NCBI RefSeq assembly: GCF_023022965.1
Contig: NZ_CP095462.1
Location: 3,452,001-3,516,000 of the forward strand
Source: Ectobacillus sp. JY-23
Lineage (GTDB): Bacteria; Bacillota; Bacilli; Bacillales; Bacillaceae_G
Direction of reading: 5' to 3'
DNA length: 64,000 nt
Below the pieces are notes generated by a model. That model was not told the DNA's origin. It was given only the letters and a program-made list of their open reading frames with translations, and searched no databases. Made by a program: the position numbers and the translations under genes. The stretch's first letter is position 1; the number at the start of each line of letters is the position of its first letter. This document shows, piece by piece, positions 16,633-24,684 of the stretch.

Positions 16633-16725
16633 GCGTATCCCCCTTATCTTAAAAATTGACGTGCTATACGATCAATGATACGTTATTTTCAAGAATTTTC
16701 TAGTATGTTGAAAGGGAGAAAAGTA

Positions 16726-17640
16726 ATGTCTGTTTATGAGAATATCACACAACTAATTGGAAACACACCTGTGGTTAAGCTTGCTCGTGTTGTACCAGAG
16801 GGAGCAGCAGAGGTGTTTGTAAAGCTTGAAATGTTCAATCCGTCTCGCAGCGTGAAGGATCGTGCAGCGTATAACTTACTGGCAAGGGCAGAGGAGGAAG
16901 GGAAAATTCGTCCCGGTGATACGATTATTGAGCCGACGAGCGGTAATACGGGGATCGGTTTGGCGATGACCGCTTCGGCTAAAGGCTACCGTGCCATTCT
17001 TGTGATGCCGGATAATATGTCAAAAGAGCGGATTAACTTGCTGAAGGCATACGGCGCGGAGGTTGTCTTAACACCAGCGGCAGAGCGGATGCCGGGGGCT
17101 ATTAAAAAAGCGCTTGCACTTCGTGATGAAATGCCGGGCAGCTTTATTCCGCAGCAATTTGAAAACAAAGCGAACCCAGATGCGCACCGCAATACGACAG
17201 CGCTTGAAATTTTAGAACAAATGGATGGGTATCTCGATGCGTTTGTAGCAACGGCTGGTACAGGGGGGACGATTACGGGTACAGGAGAGGTGCTTCGTGC
17301 GCATTTACCCAACCTCCATATTGCTGTTGTCGAGCCGGCTGGTTCACCGGTGTTATCAGGGGGGCAGCCTGGTCCGCATAAGCTTGTTGGAACGAGTCCT
17401 GGTTTTATTCCGGCGATTTTAAATCAAAAGGTGTACGATGAAATTATGCGAATTGAGGATGAGGATGCGCTCACCATGATGCGCCGTCTTGCGCGTGAAG
17501 AAGGGATTTTAGTGGGGCCTTCGTCAGGTGCATCCGTATTTGCGGCTGTTGAGATAGCGAAGCGTCTGGGAGAGGGAAAGCGCGTACTATGTATGGCACC
17601 TGATACAGGTGAGCGTTACTTGAGTATGGAGTTATTCTGA
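16726..17640 (+). CDS. cysK: Cysteine synthase / O-acetylserine sulfhydrylase
   Basis: PLP enzyme that makes cysteine from O-acetylserine and sulfide. Lys44 in NPSRSVKDRAA is the PLP lysine. The substrate loop PTSGNTGIG, the phosphate-binding GTGGTITG loop and the late SSGAS motif are all present. The 304-residue length is normal. An earlier in-frame ATG at 16675 lacks a ribosome site, while ATG 16726 follows AAAGGGAGAAAAGTA. The paralogue YtkP or a CysM-type enzyme is the alternative within the same family. It is monocistronic, with its own terminator. Confidence 0.9.
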   Translation: MSVYENITQLIGNTPVVKLARVVPEGAAEVFVKLEMFNPSRSVKDRAAYNLLARAEEEGKIRPGDTIIEPTSGNTGIGLAMTASAKGYRAILVMPDNMSKERINLLKAYGAEVVLTPAAERMPGAIKKALALRDEMPGSFIPQQFENKANPDAHRNTTALEILEQMDGYLDAFVATAGTGGTITGTGEVLRAHLPNLHIAVVEPAGSPVLSGGQPGPHKLVGTSPGFIPAILNQKVYDEIMRIEDEDALTMMRRLAREEGILVGPSSGASVFAAVEIAKRLGEGKRVLCMAPDTGERYLSMELF

Positions 17641-17648
17641 CAGTTCAG

Positions 17649-17676
17649 CATTCCTTTGCGAAAAGGAATGTTTTTT
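17649..17676 (+). terminator. Terminator of cysK
   Basis: CATTCCTTT / AAAGGAATG (9 bp) with a 4-base loop and six T. Confidence 0.88.
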
Positions 17677-17757
17677 ATATTTTGGATAGAAAAGTATGGC
17701 AATAAGGTATACAATGAAACTCGTTATGATGTACGTAAGGAGAGAGGGGAATTTGAT

Positions 17758-18957
17758 ATGGAGGCTGCAAAACAACAGGTCCTGCCAGCTGCAACGATGT
17801 ATCGTATTTTATTTGCTATCAGCTGTGGACATTTTTTAAACGATTCGATGCAGGCAGTGGTTCCAGCGATTTTTCCTATTTTGGAACGAGAGATGAATTT
17901 ATCGTATATGCAGGTGGGATGGATTGCGTTTGCACTCAATATGACATCGTCCATTATGCAGCCAGTTTTTGGATTTTACACGGATAAAAAGCCAGCCCCT
18001 TATTTATTGCCGCTCGGTATGTTTGCCAGCATGCTCGGGATGATTGGTTTGGCCTTTGCACCGAATTTTTACTTTGTTTTGCTTTCGGTGCTGTTTGTCG
18101 GACTTGGTTCGGCTGTCTTTCACCCTGAAGGTGCACGCGTTGCTTATATGGCAGCGGGCGCGAAGCGCGGTTTGGCACAAGCGATTTATCAGGTAGGCGG
18201 CAATACCGGAAATGCTCTGGCGCCGATTTTTACAGTGCTTGTGTTTGTCCCATTTGGACAGCGCGGTGCCATTTCTTTTACGGCACTCGCTGCGATTGGC
18301 ATTGTACTTCTTTTGTATGTATCGACGTGGTATAGGCGAGAGCTTTTGGCAGGAGCGAAACGTGTCAAAAAGAAAGCATCCCAAACCGCAGAAAAAGTGA
18401 GTAAAGAAGTTAAGTTTGCTATGATTCTACTTATCTTTCTTGTATTTGCGCGCTCGTGGTACAGTGCTGGGATTGGTAACTTTTATCAGTTTTATTTGAT
18501 TGAGCATTATAAGCTGACGATTGAACAGGCACAGTATTATGTATTTTCATTTATGATCGCAGGTGTGTTTGGTACGTTTTTTGGCGGACCACTTGCTGAC
18601 CGATTTGGAAAGAAGAATGTGATTTGGCTTTCTATGATTGGTTCGGCACCGCTTGCCCTATTGCTGCCGCATGTGTCGCTTGGGTGGGTGATTCCATTAT
18701 TTATTGCGATCGGATTTATTATGTCAAGCAGCTTTAGTGTAACTGTTGTATATGCGCAAGAGCTTTTACCCGGTAAGGTAGGAATGGTGTCCGGCTTGAT
18801 TGTCGGCCTTGCGTTCGGGATGGGTGCGCTCGGCGCAGTGGCACTCGGGAAATTGGCAGATGTATATAGTCTTCGATTTATTATGCTATGCTGCAGCTTT
18901 TTGCCGCTTCTTGGTATTTTGTCGTGGCTGTTGCCGCGTGATCAAAGGGTGAGTTAA
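17758..18957 (+). CDS. MFS transporter, fosmidomycin-resistance (Fsr)-like
   Basis: 399-residue MFS protein with 12 hydrophobic segments. The segments SCGHFLNDSMQAVVPAIFP and LQAIYQVGGNTGNALAP-like stretches resemble the Fsr family of fosmidomycin exporters, as do the loop YTDKKPAPYLLP and the strongly conserved FHPEGARVAYMA. An upstream open frame from 17656 runs through the cysK terminator; ATG 17758, with AAGGAGAGAGGGG upstream, is the supported start. Natural substrate unknown. Confidence 0.83.
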   Translation: MEAAKQQVLPAATMYRILFAISCGHFLNDSMQAVVPAIFPILEREMNLSYMQVGWIAFALNMTSSIMQPVFGFYTDKKPAPYLLPLGMFASMLGMIGLAFAPNFYFVLLSVLFVGLGSAVFHPEGARVAYMAAGAKRGLAQAIYQVGGNTGNALAPIFTVLVFVPFGQRGAISFTALAAIGIVLLLYVSTWYRRELLAGAKRVKKKASQTAEKVSKEVKFAMILLIFLVFARSWYSAGIGNFYQFYLIEHYKLTIEQAQYYVFSFMIAGVFGTFFGGPLADRFGKKNVIWLSMIGSAPLALLLPHVSLGWVIPLFIAIGFIMSSSFSVTVVYAQELLPGKVGMVSGLIVGLAFGMGALGAVALGKLADVYSLRFIMLCCSFLPLLGILSWLLPRDQRVS

Positions 18958-18964
18958 TATATGT

Positions 18965-18986
18965 CCCGTTGCCACTTGGTAACGGG
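18965..18986 (+). terminator. Hairpin after the Fsr-like gene
   Basis: CCCGTTGCC / GGTAACGGG with one G-T pair and a 4-base loop. The following CATTTGTTTT is only a moderate T tract. Confidence 0.65.
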
Positions 18987-19010
18987 CATTTGTTTTAACA
19001 CCTATTTTGA

Positions 19011-19054
19011 TATATACTAATAATAGACAAAATTTAGGATATGTTTAGTATATA
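19011..19054. promoter_or_regulatory. 10-bp inverted repeat in front of the small ribbon-helix-helix gene
   Basis: TATATACTAA (19011-19020) and its exact complement TTAGTATATA (19045-19054) are separated by 24 bp. A possible promoter (TAGACA 19024-19029, 17 bp, TAGTAT 19047-19052) lies across the second arm, so binding there would block transcription. Autoregulation by the RHH protein is an inference. Confidence 0.45.
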
Positions 19055-19071
19055 CTTGGAGGCTAAGAAAC

Positions 19072-19206
19072 ATGGAGCGCATTTCTAAATTAATTAAATT
19101 TCCTGCTGAGCTTGTTCTTGAAATTGAGAAATATCAAAAAGAAAACTATATTTCCAGCTTTTCCGGCGCTGTATATGAATTGATTCGTAAGGGATTACAG
19201 CGGTAG
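19072..19206 (+). CDS. Small ribbon-helix-helix (CopG-like) DNA-binding protein
   Basis: 44-residue protein with RBS TGGAGGCTAAGAAAC. The arrangement of a short basic strand (ISKLIKFP), a first helix (AELVLEIEKYQKEN) and a second helix (FSGAVYELIRKGL) is that of the ribbon-helix-helix fold; the VYELIRKGL ending is characteristic. It is probably a dimeric repressor. It is followed 35 bp later by the Ktr potassium transporter gene and preceded by an inverted repeat. No toxin gene is adjacent. Confidence 0.72.
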   Translation: MERISKLIKFPAELVLEIEKYQKENYISSFSGAVYELIRKGLQR

Positions 19207-19241
19207 TAAGCGTGTGAAATTTATATAAAAGAGGTTAGGCT

Positions 19242-20588
19242 ATGGCGGATAAATTGCGCGGAAGAAAGCTTTCCGCGGTTCAATTAATTGTATTGTTTTA
19301 TTTAATTGCTGTAGCAATTGGAACGCTGCTGCTTTGTTTGCCGGGTTCGTTAAAACCGGGCGTTGAATTGTCTGTAATTGATGCGCTGTTTACAGCGGTG
19401 AGCGCGATTAGCGTGACGGGTTTGACGGTTGTATCGACAGTGGATACGTTTAGTCATACAGGCTATTTCTTTTTGCTCGTTATGTTTCAGCTTGGCGGCA
19501 TTGGGATTATGACGCTTGGCACGTCCATTTGGCTTATGTTAGGTAAGCGCATCGGCTTTAAAGAGAGACAGCTCATTCGGGCAGATCAAAACCAATCAGG
19601 TCTAGCAGGGCTTGTCCAACTCATGCGCCAAATTTTATTGTTGATTTTATCGATTCAAGCTGTCGGCGCCCTTGTGCTGAGCTTGTACTATTTAAAGTAC
19701 TATAGCTGGAAACAAGCGATTTTACATGGTATATTTTCCTCAATTAGCGCTACAACAAATGCAGGCTTCGATATCACTGGAGAATCATTGATTCCGTATC
19801 AATACGATTACTTCATTCAATTTGTACACATTCTTTTAATTATTTCCGGTGCAATTGGGTTTCCCGTGTTGATTGAAGTAAAAGCATACCTAACGCATAA
19901 AGGGAAACAGCCTTACCGTTTTTCTTTATTTTCAAAGCTGACGACAGCAACGTACTTTTTGCTTACACTTGCGGGTACCATCGGCATTTATATATTGGAG
20001 CACAATCGCTTTTTAGCGGATAAAACATGGCATGCTTCGTTATTTTACGCCTTATTTCATTCCACATCTACCCGAAGTGCAGGCTTGGCTACGGTAGACC
20101 TTAATGAATTTTCAGAATCGACGCAGGTTTTTTTGTCTTTTTTAATGTTTCTTGGGGCATCTCCGAGCAGTGTAGGGGGCGGTATTCGAACGACGACGTT
20201 TGCGATTGTTGTTTTGAGTATTTTCTTTTATGCACAAGGCCGGGATACGATTAAGGTGTTTAAGCGTGAGATTGACTCGAAAGATGTACATCGAGCTTTT
20301 ATTGTTATTACGACAGCGTTCTTCATTTATTCAGGTTCGGTGTTTGTCATGAGCTATCTGGAGCCTTCTGTTCATATTGTAAAGCTTTTATTTGAAGTAG
20401 CATCAGCTTTCGGTACAACTGGGTTGTCATTAGGGATTACCGGAGAGCTTTCAACGGCAGGCAAACTTTTGCTGACAGTTCTCATGTTTATTGGTCGCAT
20501 CGGCATTTTCTCATTATTGTTTTTAGTACGAAATAAGGTACTTAGAGAAGCTTATCATTATCCAGTTGAAAAAGTGATTATCGGTTAA
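19242..20588 (+). CDS. Ktr/Trk-type potassium uptake membrane subunit
   Basis: 448-residue TrkH/KtrB-family protein with four M1-P-M2 repeats. Selectivity-filter-like segments are SVTGLTV (repeat 1), TTNAGFDI (repeat 2), STRSAGLATV (repeat 3) and FGTTGLSLGI (repeat 4), each with the conserved glycine. It would pair with a cytosolic KtrA/KtrC ring, whose gene is not in the window, as for B. subtilis ktrD. RBS AAAGAGGTTAGGCT. Confidence 0.88.
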   Translation: MADKLRGRKLSAVQLIVLFYLIAVAIGTLLLCLPGSLKPGVELSVIDALFTAVSAISVTGLTVVSTVDTFSHTGYFFLLVMFQLGGIGIMTLGTSIWLMLGKRIGFKERQLIRADQNQSGLAGLVQLMRQILLLILSIQAVGALVLSLYYLKYYSWKQAILHGIFSSISATTNAGFDITGESLIPYQYDYFIQFVHILLIISGAIGFPVLIEVKAYLTHKGKQPYRFSLFSKLTTATYFLLTLAGTIGIYILEHNRFLADKTWHASLFYALFHSTSTRSAGLATVDLNEFSESTQVFLSFLMFLGASPSSVGGGIRTTTFAIVVLSIFFYAQGRDTIKVFKREIDSKDVHRAFIVITTAFFIYSGSVFVMSYLEPSVHIVKLLFEVASAFGTTGLSLGITGELSTAGKLLLTVLMFIGRIGIFSLLFLVRNKVLREAYHYPVEKVIIG

Positions 20589-20622
20589 AAAAAGGATTCC
20601 GCCAGGTGCGGAATCCTTTTTT
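20587..20622. terminator. Bidirectional terminator, ktr gene and DUF4183 gene
   Basis: AAAAAAGGATTCCGC / GCGGAATCCTTTTTT, about 15 bp, loop CAGGT. It lies between the convergent stop codons. Confidence 0.9.
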
Positions 20623-20623
20623 A

Positions 20624-21007
20624 TCATGTTTCAACTGTTGTGGTGGTAGAAGGCGTGAAGCTAACAACTTCTAAAATAACGGGTGTGCCTGTTAAAATGC
20701 CATCTCCACCCGCAGGGACGTTAATAGCAAGAGAACCTACACCTGTTGCACCCGGTGTGTATGTTGAAATGTCATCCATTTGCAAAACCCCATTAATAAA
20801 TACATTAAAGTAAGAATTTCCCGCAGGCAACGTTGGTAAAGATGTGACAGCTGTGCCTGCATCGTTAAAAAAGCTAGCAGCGTCAATCGTCAAGGTTGCA
20901 CCTGCAGCTGTCCCGGAAGGTGTTACATAAAAAAAGCGTGATGGCGACGGAGTCGTTTCCGTTGTGGAACTAGCGTTTACTAAAATTTTCATAAGTTGAA
21001 GAGCCAT
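20624..21007 (-). CDS. DUF4183-domain protein
   Basis: 127-residue Thr/Ser-rich protein that matches the DUF4183 pattern: a strand region ending RFFYVTPSG, then NSYFNVFINGVLQMDD and a YTPGATGVGSLAI segment. Such proteins are common in Bacillus and several are linked to the spore surface; the exact function is unknown. RBS AAAGGAGTATTGGT. A sigma-K-like -10 lies upstream, which would fit late mother-cell expression. No signal peptide. Confidence 0.78.
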   Translation of the reverse strand: MALQLMKILVNASSTTETTPSPSRFFYVTPSGTAAGATLTIDAASFFNDAGTAVTSLPTLPAGNSYFNVFINGVLQMDDISTYTPGATGVGSLAINVPAGGDGILTGTPVILEVVSFTPSTTTTVET

Positions 21008-21038
21008 ACCAATACTCCTTTCTAGAATATCTCCGAAG

Positions 21039-21063
21039 TATTATATGACAGGAATGAAAGAGT
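21039..21063 (-). promoter_or_regulatory. Sigma-K-like promoter upstream of the DUF4183 gene
   Basis: On the minus strand CATATAATA fits the sigma-K -10 pattern CATANNNTA (21039-21047), and an AC pair lies 14 bp further upstream (21062-21063). The spacing is at the short end of the known range. Confidence 0.4.
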
Positions 21064-21095
21064 GAAATCTTGTCCCTATGAAAATAATCATATGG

Positions 21096-21818
21096 TTAGA
21101 AACATTGCATCACGCACATGGCTTCGTTAAAGCGCCGTTCGTTTAATGCATCATTAGCAATAACAAAGTACAGCATTCCCATTTCCCCCCACTGCATACC
21201 AGTTTGCGGATCGGAATCAATTTGAAGCAGCAGTGTAAAGTCATCGGTTTGTTTTCGCGTGTGAAGAGCGGCTATTTCAAATACATCTTCATGAATGGAA
21301 AACGGCTCTCCAAACATCTGATGGTTGTTATAATGGTCGGGCTGCAGCTGCTCTAGCATTTGCAGAAAGCGGTCGCTATCTTCTTCATCTTCAATAAATA
21401 GTTCTGGCAATTTGCAGGTCACGCTAAAGGATAATGCGCTTTGCGGATAAGGTGTTTCGACTTCATAAGGTGTAATACCATCACTTTCACTAAACATTAC
21501 ATAGCCAGGCTTCTCAAAGGAATCTTCGTGATAAAAAAAATAGAGTCTTCCTGTTTTAGGAAAAGCGGCAGAGAATGCTGTTTGGGGCACGTCGGCCAGT
21601 CGAATTTGTGCCACGAAACGTAAAGGTGTTCCGTTCACAACCGGATAAGTAAAGCCTGCAGGTAAGTCGGGGTGGCCTCCCATTTTAGAAGCGCCGATTG
21701 CTATATCTGCACGAGGAGACGGCGTTACCTTAATGCAAGGGAATACACTTGCTAAAAGCTCGTTTTGCAGGTGTGTTAGTCCGTATGTATGAATAAATTC
21801 TTCTATAGTATAGGGCAT
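21096..21818 (-). CDS. YwqG-like DUF1963 protein
   Basis: 240-residue cytoplasmic protein of the YwqG/DUF1963 family. Diagnostic segments are SKMGGHPDLPAGF (about residues 42-54), RFVAQIRLADV, GRLYFFYHED and the C-terminal LLQIDSDPQTG with GEMGMLYFVI. The biochemical function of the family is unknown. The frame is open far upstream to 22034, but the ATG at 21818 has RBS AAAGGAGGATTTTT and sits just after a good promoter, so it is chosen. Confidence 0.86.
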   Translation of the reverse strand: MPYTIEEFIHTYGLTHLQNELLASVFPCIKVTPSPRADIAIGASKMGGHPDLPAGFTYPVVNGTPLRFVAQIRLADVPQTAFSAAFPKTGRLYFFYHEDSFEKPGYVMFSESDGITPYEVETPYPQSALSFSVTCKLPELFIEDEEDSDRFLQMLEQLQPDHYNNHQMFGEPFSIHEDVFEIAALHTRKQTDDFTLLLQIDSDPQTGMQWGEMGMLYFVIANDALNERRFNEAMCVMQCF

Positions 21819-21839
21819 AAAAATCCTCCTTTTGCCTCT

Positions 21840-21868
21840 ACTATACCATTGGAAGCGCTTTACAACAA
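21840..21868 (-). promoter_or_regulatory. Sigma-A promoter of the YwqG-like gene with cre-like spacer
   Basis: Minus strand: TTGTTG (21863-21868), 17 bp, TATAGT (21840-21845). The spacer holds TGGAAGCGCTTTAC (21850-21863 on the plus strand), which resembles a CcpA cre site but deviates at the outer positions. Confidence 0.55.
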
Positions 21869-21894
21869 AGAGAGGACACGAATGGAAAAAATGT

Positions 21895-21923
21895 TTGCAC
21901 CAATTTGCAAGTAGGTAGATAAT
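21895..21923 (+). promoter_or_regulatory. Predicted sigma-A promoter of the aspartokinase gene
   Basis: TTGCAC (21895-21900), 17 bp, GATAAT (21918-21923). The leader is only about 35 bases, too short for a lysine riboswitch. Confidence 0.6.
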
Positions 21924-21965
21924 TGAATTTATATAATTTGTCAGACTATTTCTATAGGTGGGGAT

Positions 21966-23321
21966 ATGATGAAGGTAGTAAAGTTTGGTGGCACATCGCT
22001 TGCTTCTGCAGAACAAATCAAAAAGGTATTTCAAATTGTAACAAGTGACTCTATGCGAAAAGTGGTCGTTGTATCAGCGCCGGGAAAACGAACGAAGGAC
22101 GACAGCAAGGTGACGGATTTACTCATTGCATGTGCAAATGGCTATATGCAAGGAGATGGACAACGGTATTTGCATCAAATCTTGGAGCGCTACGTGGAAA
22201 TTACAAAAGAGCTTGATGTAGATATGATGGAACAAATTCGTGCAGACCTATACGAGGTTGTGGAGGGAGATAAGTCTGACCCGGCTGCCTATATGGATGC
22301 GGTAAAAGCAAGTGGTGAGGATAACTGTGCCAAAATTGTGGCTGCGTACTTTAGAAAGCAAGGCGTGCAGGCCCAATACGTAAACCCTGGAGTTGCAGGT
22401 CTTATTGTGACGAACGACCCTGGCAACGCACAAGTTCTGCCGCAATCCTATGATTATTTGTATAAGCTTCGTGAGGAAGACGGGATATTAATTGTTCCTG
22501 GTTTTTTTGGCTACTCGGAAAGTGGCAGGGTTGTAACGTTTTCTAGAGGTGGTTCTGATATTACAGGTTCGATTTTAGCGAATGGTATGAAAGCAACGAT
22601 GTATGAAAACTTTACAGACGTGGATGCGGTGTATGCGGTCAATCCAAACTTCATTAACAAACCGGCTGAGATCAAAGAATTAACATACCAAGAAATGCGC
22701 GAGTTATCCTATGCAGGCTTTGCAGTATTTCATGATGAGGCATTAATTCCAGCATTTCGTGCGGGTATTCCTGTTAATATTAAGAATACAAATAACCCGC
22801 AGGCCCCAGGGACAAAAATTATGCACACACGTCAGCATACGAACGGTCCTGTTATCGGCATTGCAAGTGACACTGGTTTTTGCAGTATAAATGTTAGCAA
22901 ATATCTCATGAATCGCGAGGTTGGTTTTGGACGACGACTTCTTCATATTTTGGAGGATGAAGGTATTTCTTATGAGCATACACCATCTGGCATTGATGAT
23001 ATTTCGGTGATTGTGCGTCAGCAACAATTGAATGAAGAAATAGAAGCGCGCGTGGTTGCGCGTATTACAGATGAGCTTGCGGTTGACAGTGTAGCAGTTG
23101 AGCGGAATTTAGCGATGATTATGCTAGTTGGCGAAGGTATGCGCAGCAACGTTGGAACGATGGCACGAGCGGCAATTGCGCTTGCAAATGCCGGTGTGAA
23201 TATTGAAATGATCAATCAAGGCTCGTCAGAGGTTAGTATGATGTTTGGCGTGAAGGAAGAAGAAGAAAAAAAGGCAGTATGTGCATTATATGAAGCATTT
23301 TTTACACTTTCTAAGGTTTGA
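21966..23321 (+). CDS. Aspartate kinase, YclM/aspartokinase III type
   Basis: 451-residue aspartokinase, first enzyme of the lysine, threonine and methionine pathway. The kinase starts KVVKFGGTSLAS, and SRGGSDITGSILA (about residue 197) and the DGxYxxNP-like DVDAVYAVNP segment are present. Two ACT domains occupy the C-terminus (GFCSINVSKY and AMIMLVGEGM). Length matches B. subtilis YclM (about 454) and not the lysC/dapG enzymes of about 405-410. Two ATGs occur at 21966 and 21969. No lysine riboswitch is visible upstream, unlike lysC of B. subtilis. Confidence 0.92.
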   Translation: MMKVVKFGGTSLASAEQIKKVFQIVTSDSMRKVVVVSAPGKRTKDDSKVTDLLIACANGYMQGDGQRYLHQILERYVEITKELDVDMMEQIRADLYEVVEGDKSDPAAYMDAVKASGEDNCAKIVAAYFRKQGVQAQYVNPGVAGLIVTNDPGNAQVLPQSYDYLYKLREEDGILIVPGFFGYSESGRVVTFSRGGSDITGSILANGMKATMYENFTDVDAVYAVNPNFINKPAEIKELTYQEMRELSYAGFAVFHDEALIPAFRAGIPVNIKNTNNPQAPGTKIMHTRQHTNGPVIGIASDTGFCSINVSKYLMNREVGFGRRLLHILEDEGISYEHTPSGIDDISVIVRQQQLNEEIEARVVARITDELAVDSVAVERNLAMIMLVGEGMRSNVGTMARAAIALANAGVNIEMINQGSSEVSMMFGVKEEEEKKAVCALYEAFFTLSKV

Positions 23322-23322
23322 T

Positions 23323-23346
23323 AAAAGGCGCTAATCAGCGTCTTTT
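23323..23346 (+). terminator. Terminator of the aspartokinase gene
   Basis: AAAAGGCGCT / AGCGTCTTTT with one G-T pair, loop AATC. Confidence 0.82.
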
Positions 23347-23445
23347 ATTTATTTTAACGCTATTAGAGCACTAGCAGGGATAAGCGGGACACCAAAATCA
23401 AATAATTGTAATATGTATGGAAATGAACAGCAGGAGAGACGCCTC

Positions 23446-24684
23446 ATGTATTATAAGCAAAGTAATAAGATGCGTATATACGCAGAGATGATATTGTTAT
23501 TTCTTGCGGTGTTTTGGGTAGATATGCTGTTTTCGTTACAGTTGACTACCTTGCAGCCGAGCCCATTTTTATTTCTGATTTTGTTGTTTAGTCTTCGTTA
23601 TGGCTGGAGAGCAGGCATTGTGAGTTTTGGATTCATTCTTGCATATGTCACGGCTTTAGAGGTTATGGCAAGAGGCGATGTAGTTGTGATGCTTTATAAG
23701 CTTTTGTCAAATCAATGGATGTTTGTATATTTGTTTATTGCTATTTTTGTGGGCGCAACGAGAACAGCCTGGAAGGAACGATATGACGACTTGTATTTTG
23801 TAAATGATGAGCAGAAGAAGGAGCTTCAATCTGCACAGCGGGCAGTAGCACAGCTGAAAAAGACCAATGAAGTATTAGAGCAGAGACTGCTGCAATCCGA
23901 GATGAGTATCGGATCTGTGTATGGTATGATTCGCGCACTTGATCAAGATAATATTGAATTTGTTACAAATAAAGCGATGTCTATTTTAACATCGTATTTT
24001 AAAGCGAATGATTTTGGTATTTATCATGCAGATACATCAGGGCGTGCTTTGCGAGTAAAAGTGCGAAAAGGTTCTCAAGAAGCGCTCCCACAAACCATTT
24101 TCTTAGATGAAGCCGAGCGGTTTTACGAGCGTTTATTTACTGAAAAAAAGCTTGTTGTAAAACGGGAAAGTGATGAAGCTGCTGCACCTGTCATAGCTGG
24201 GCCGATTGTCGTGAACGGTGAAATACGTCAGGTACTGATTATCCAAAGCATGGACTTCTATCAATTAACTGAGCATAATATCCAGTTGCTGCACTGGCTG
24301 TTGCGGATGATTTCAGATGCTCTTGAGCGTGCTGCAGCAAAAGCGCTGATTAAGCACCGTGCCAAAGTGTATCCACATACGCTGCTTTATAAAAAAGAAT
24401 TCTTTGATGAGTATATGCAAATTGAAAAGCAACGCTTTGATATGTATAAGCAGCCCTATGCTTGTTTTGACATATTTATAGGACGTCCAACCGCAGAGCA
24501 GCTTGTTGTGATGAGTGATATTATCCATAAGCATCTGCGTGAGGTAGATAAAGTAGGTTTTGATGCTGATACTGGCAAGCTCCTCTTTTTATTGCCGGGT
24601 ACAAATCAAACGTACGTAGAACAATTGCGTGAGCGTATTGTTACTAAGCTACAGGATGAGGTGGGAACGATTCATGGAACTTAA
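23446..24684 (+). CDS. pelD: PelD, c-di-GMP receptor of the Pel polysaccharide synthase
   Basis: 412-residue membrane protein. Four hydrophobic segments fill residues about 10-105, a coiled coil follows (about 115-150), then a GAF-like domain (about 160-300) and a degenerate GGDEF-like domain. The C-terminal domain keeps the RxxD I-site motif as REVD (Arg365-Asp368), by which PelD binds c-di-GMP. A start at 23413 lacks a ribosome site; ATG 23446 follows CAGGAGAGACGCCTC. It heads an operon with pelE-pelA-pelF-pelG, overlapping pelE by 11 bp. The identification rests on domain order, the motif and the neighbours. Confidence 0.86.
   Translation: MYYKQSNKMRIYAEMILLFLAVFWVDMLFSLQLTTLQPSPFLFLILLFSLRYGWRAGIVSFGFILAYVTALEVMARGDVVVMLYKLLSNQWMFVYLFIAIFVGATRTAWKERYDDLYFVNDEQKKELQSAQRAVAQLKKTNEVLEQRLLQSEMSIGSVYGMIRALDQDNIEFVTNKAMSILTSYFKANDFGIYHADTSGRALRVKVRKGSQEALPQTIFLDEAERFYERLFTEKKLVVKRESDEAAAPVIAGPIVVNGEIRQVLIIQSMDFYQLTEHNIQLLHWLLRMISDALERAAAKALIKHRAKVYPHTLLYKKEFFDEYMQIEKQRFDMYKQPYACFDIFIGRPTAEQLVVMSDIIHKHLREVDKVGFDADTGKLLFLLPGTNQTYVEQLRERIVTKLQDEVGTIHGT

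Noticed and set aside
16656-16684. Possible promoter of cysK (TTGACG plus a weak -10)
   Set aside because: The -35 is good but no acceptable -10 is found at 16-18 bp, so it was not listed as a feature.
21840-21965. Possible lysine riboswitch for the aspartokinase gene
   Set aside because: The leader after the predicted promoter is about 35 bases, far too short, and no L-box elements are visible.
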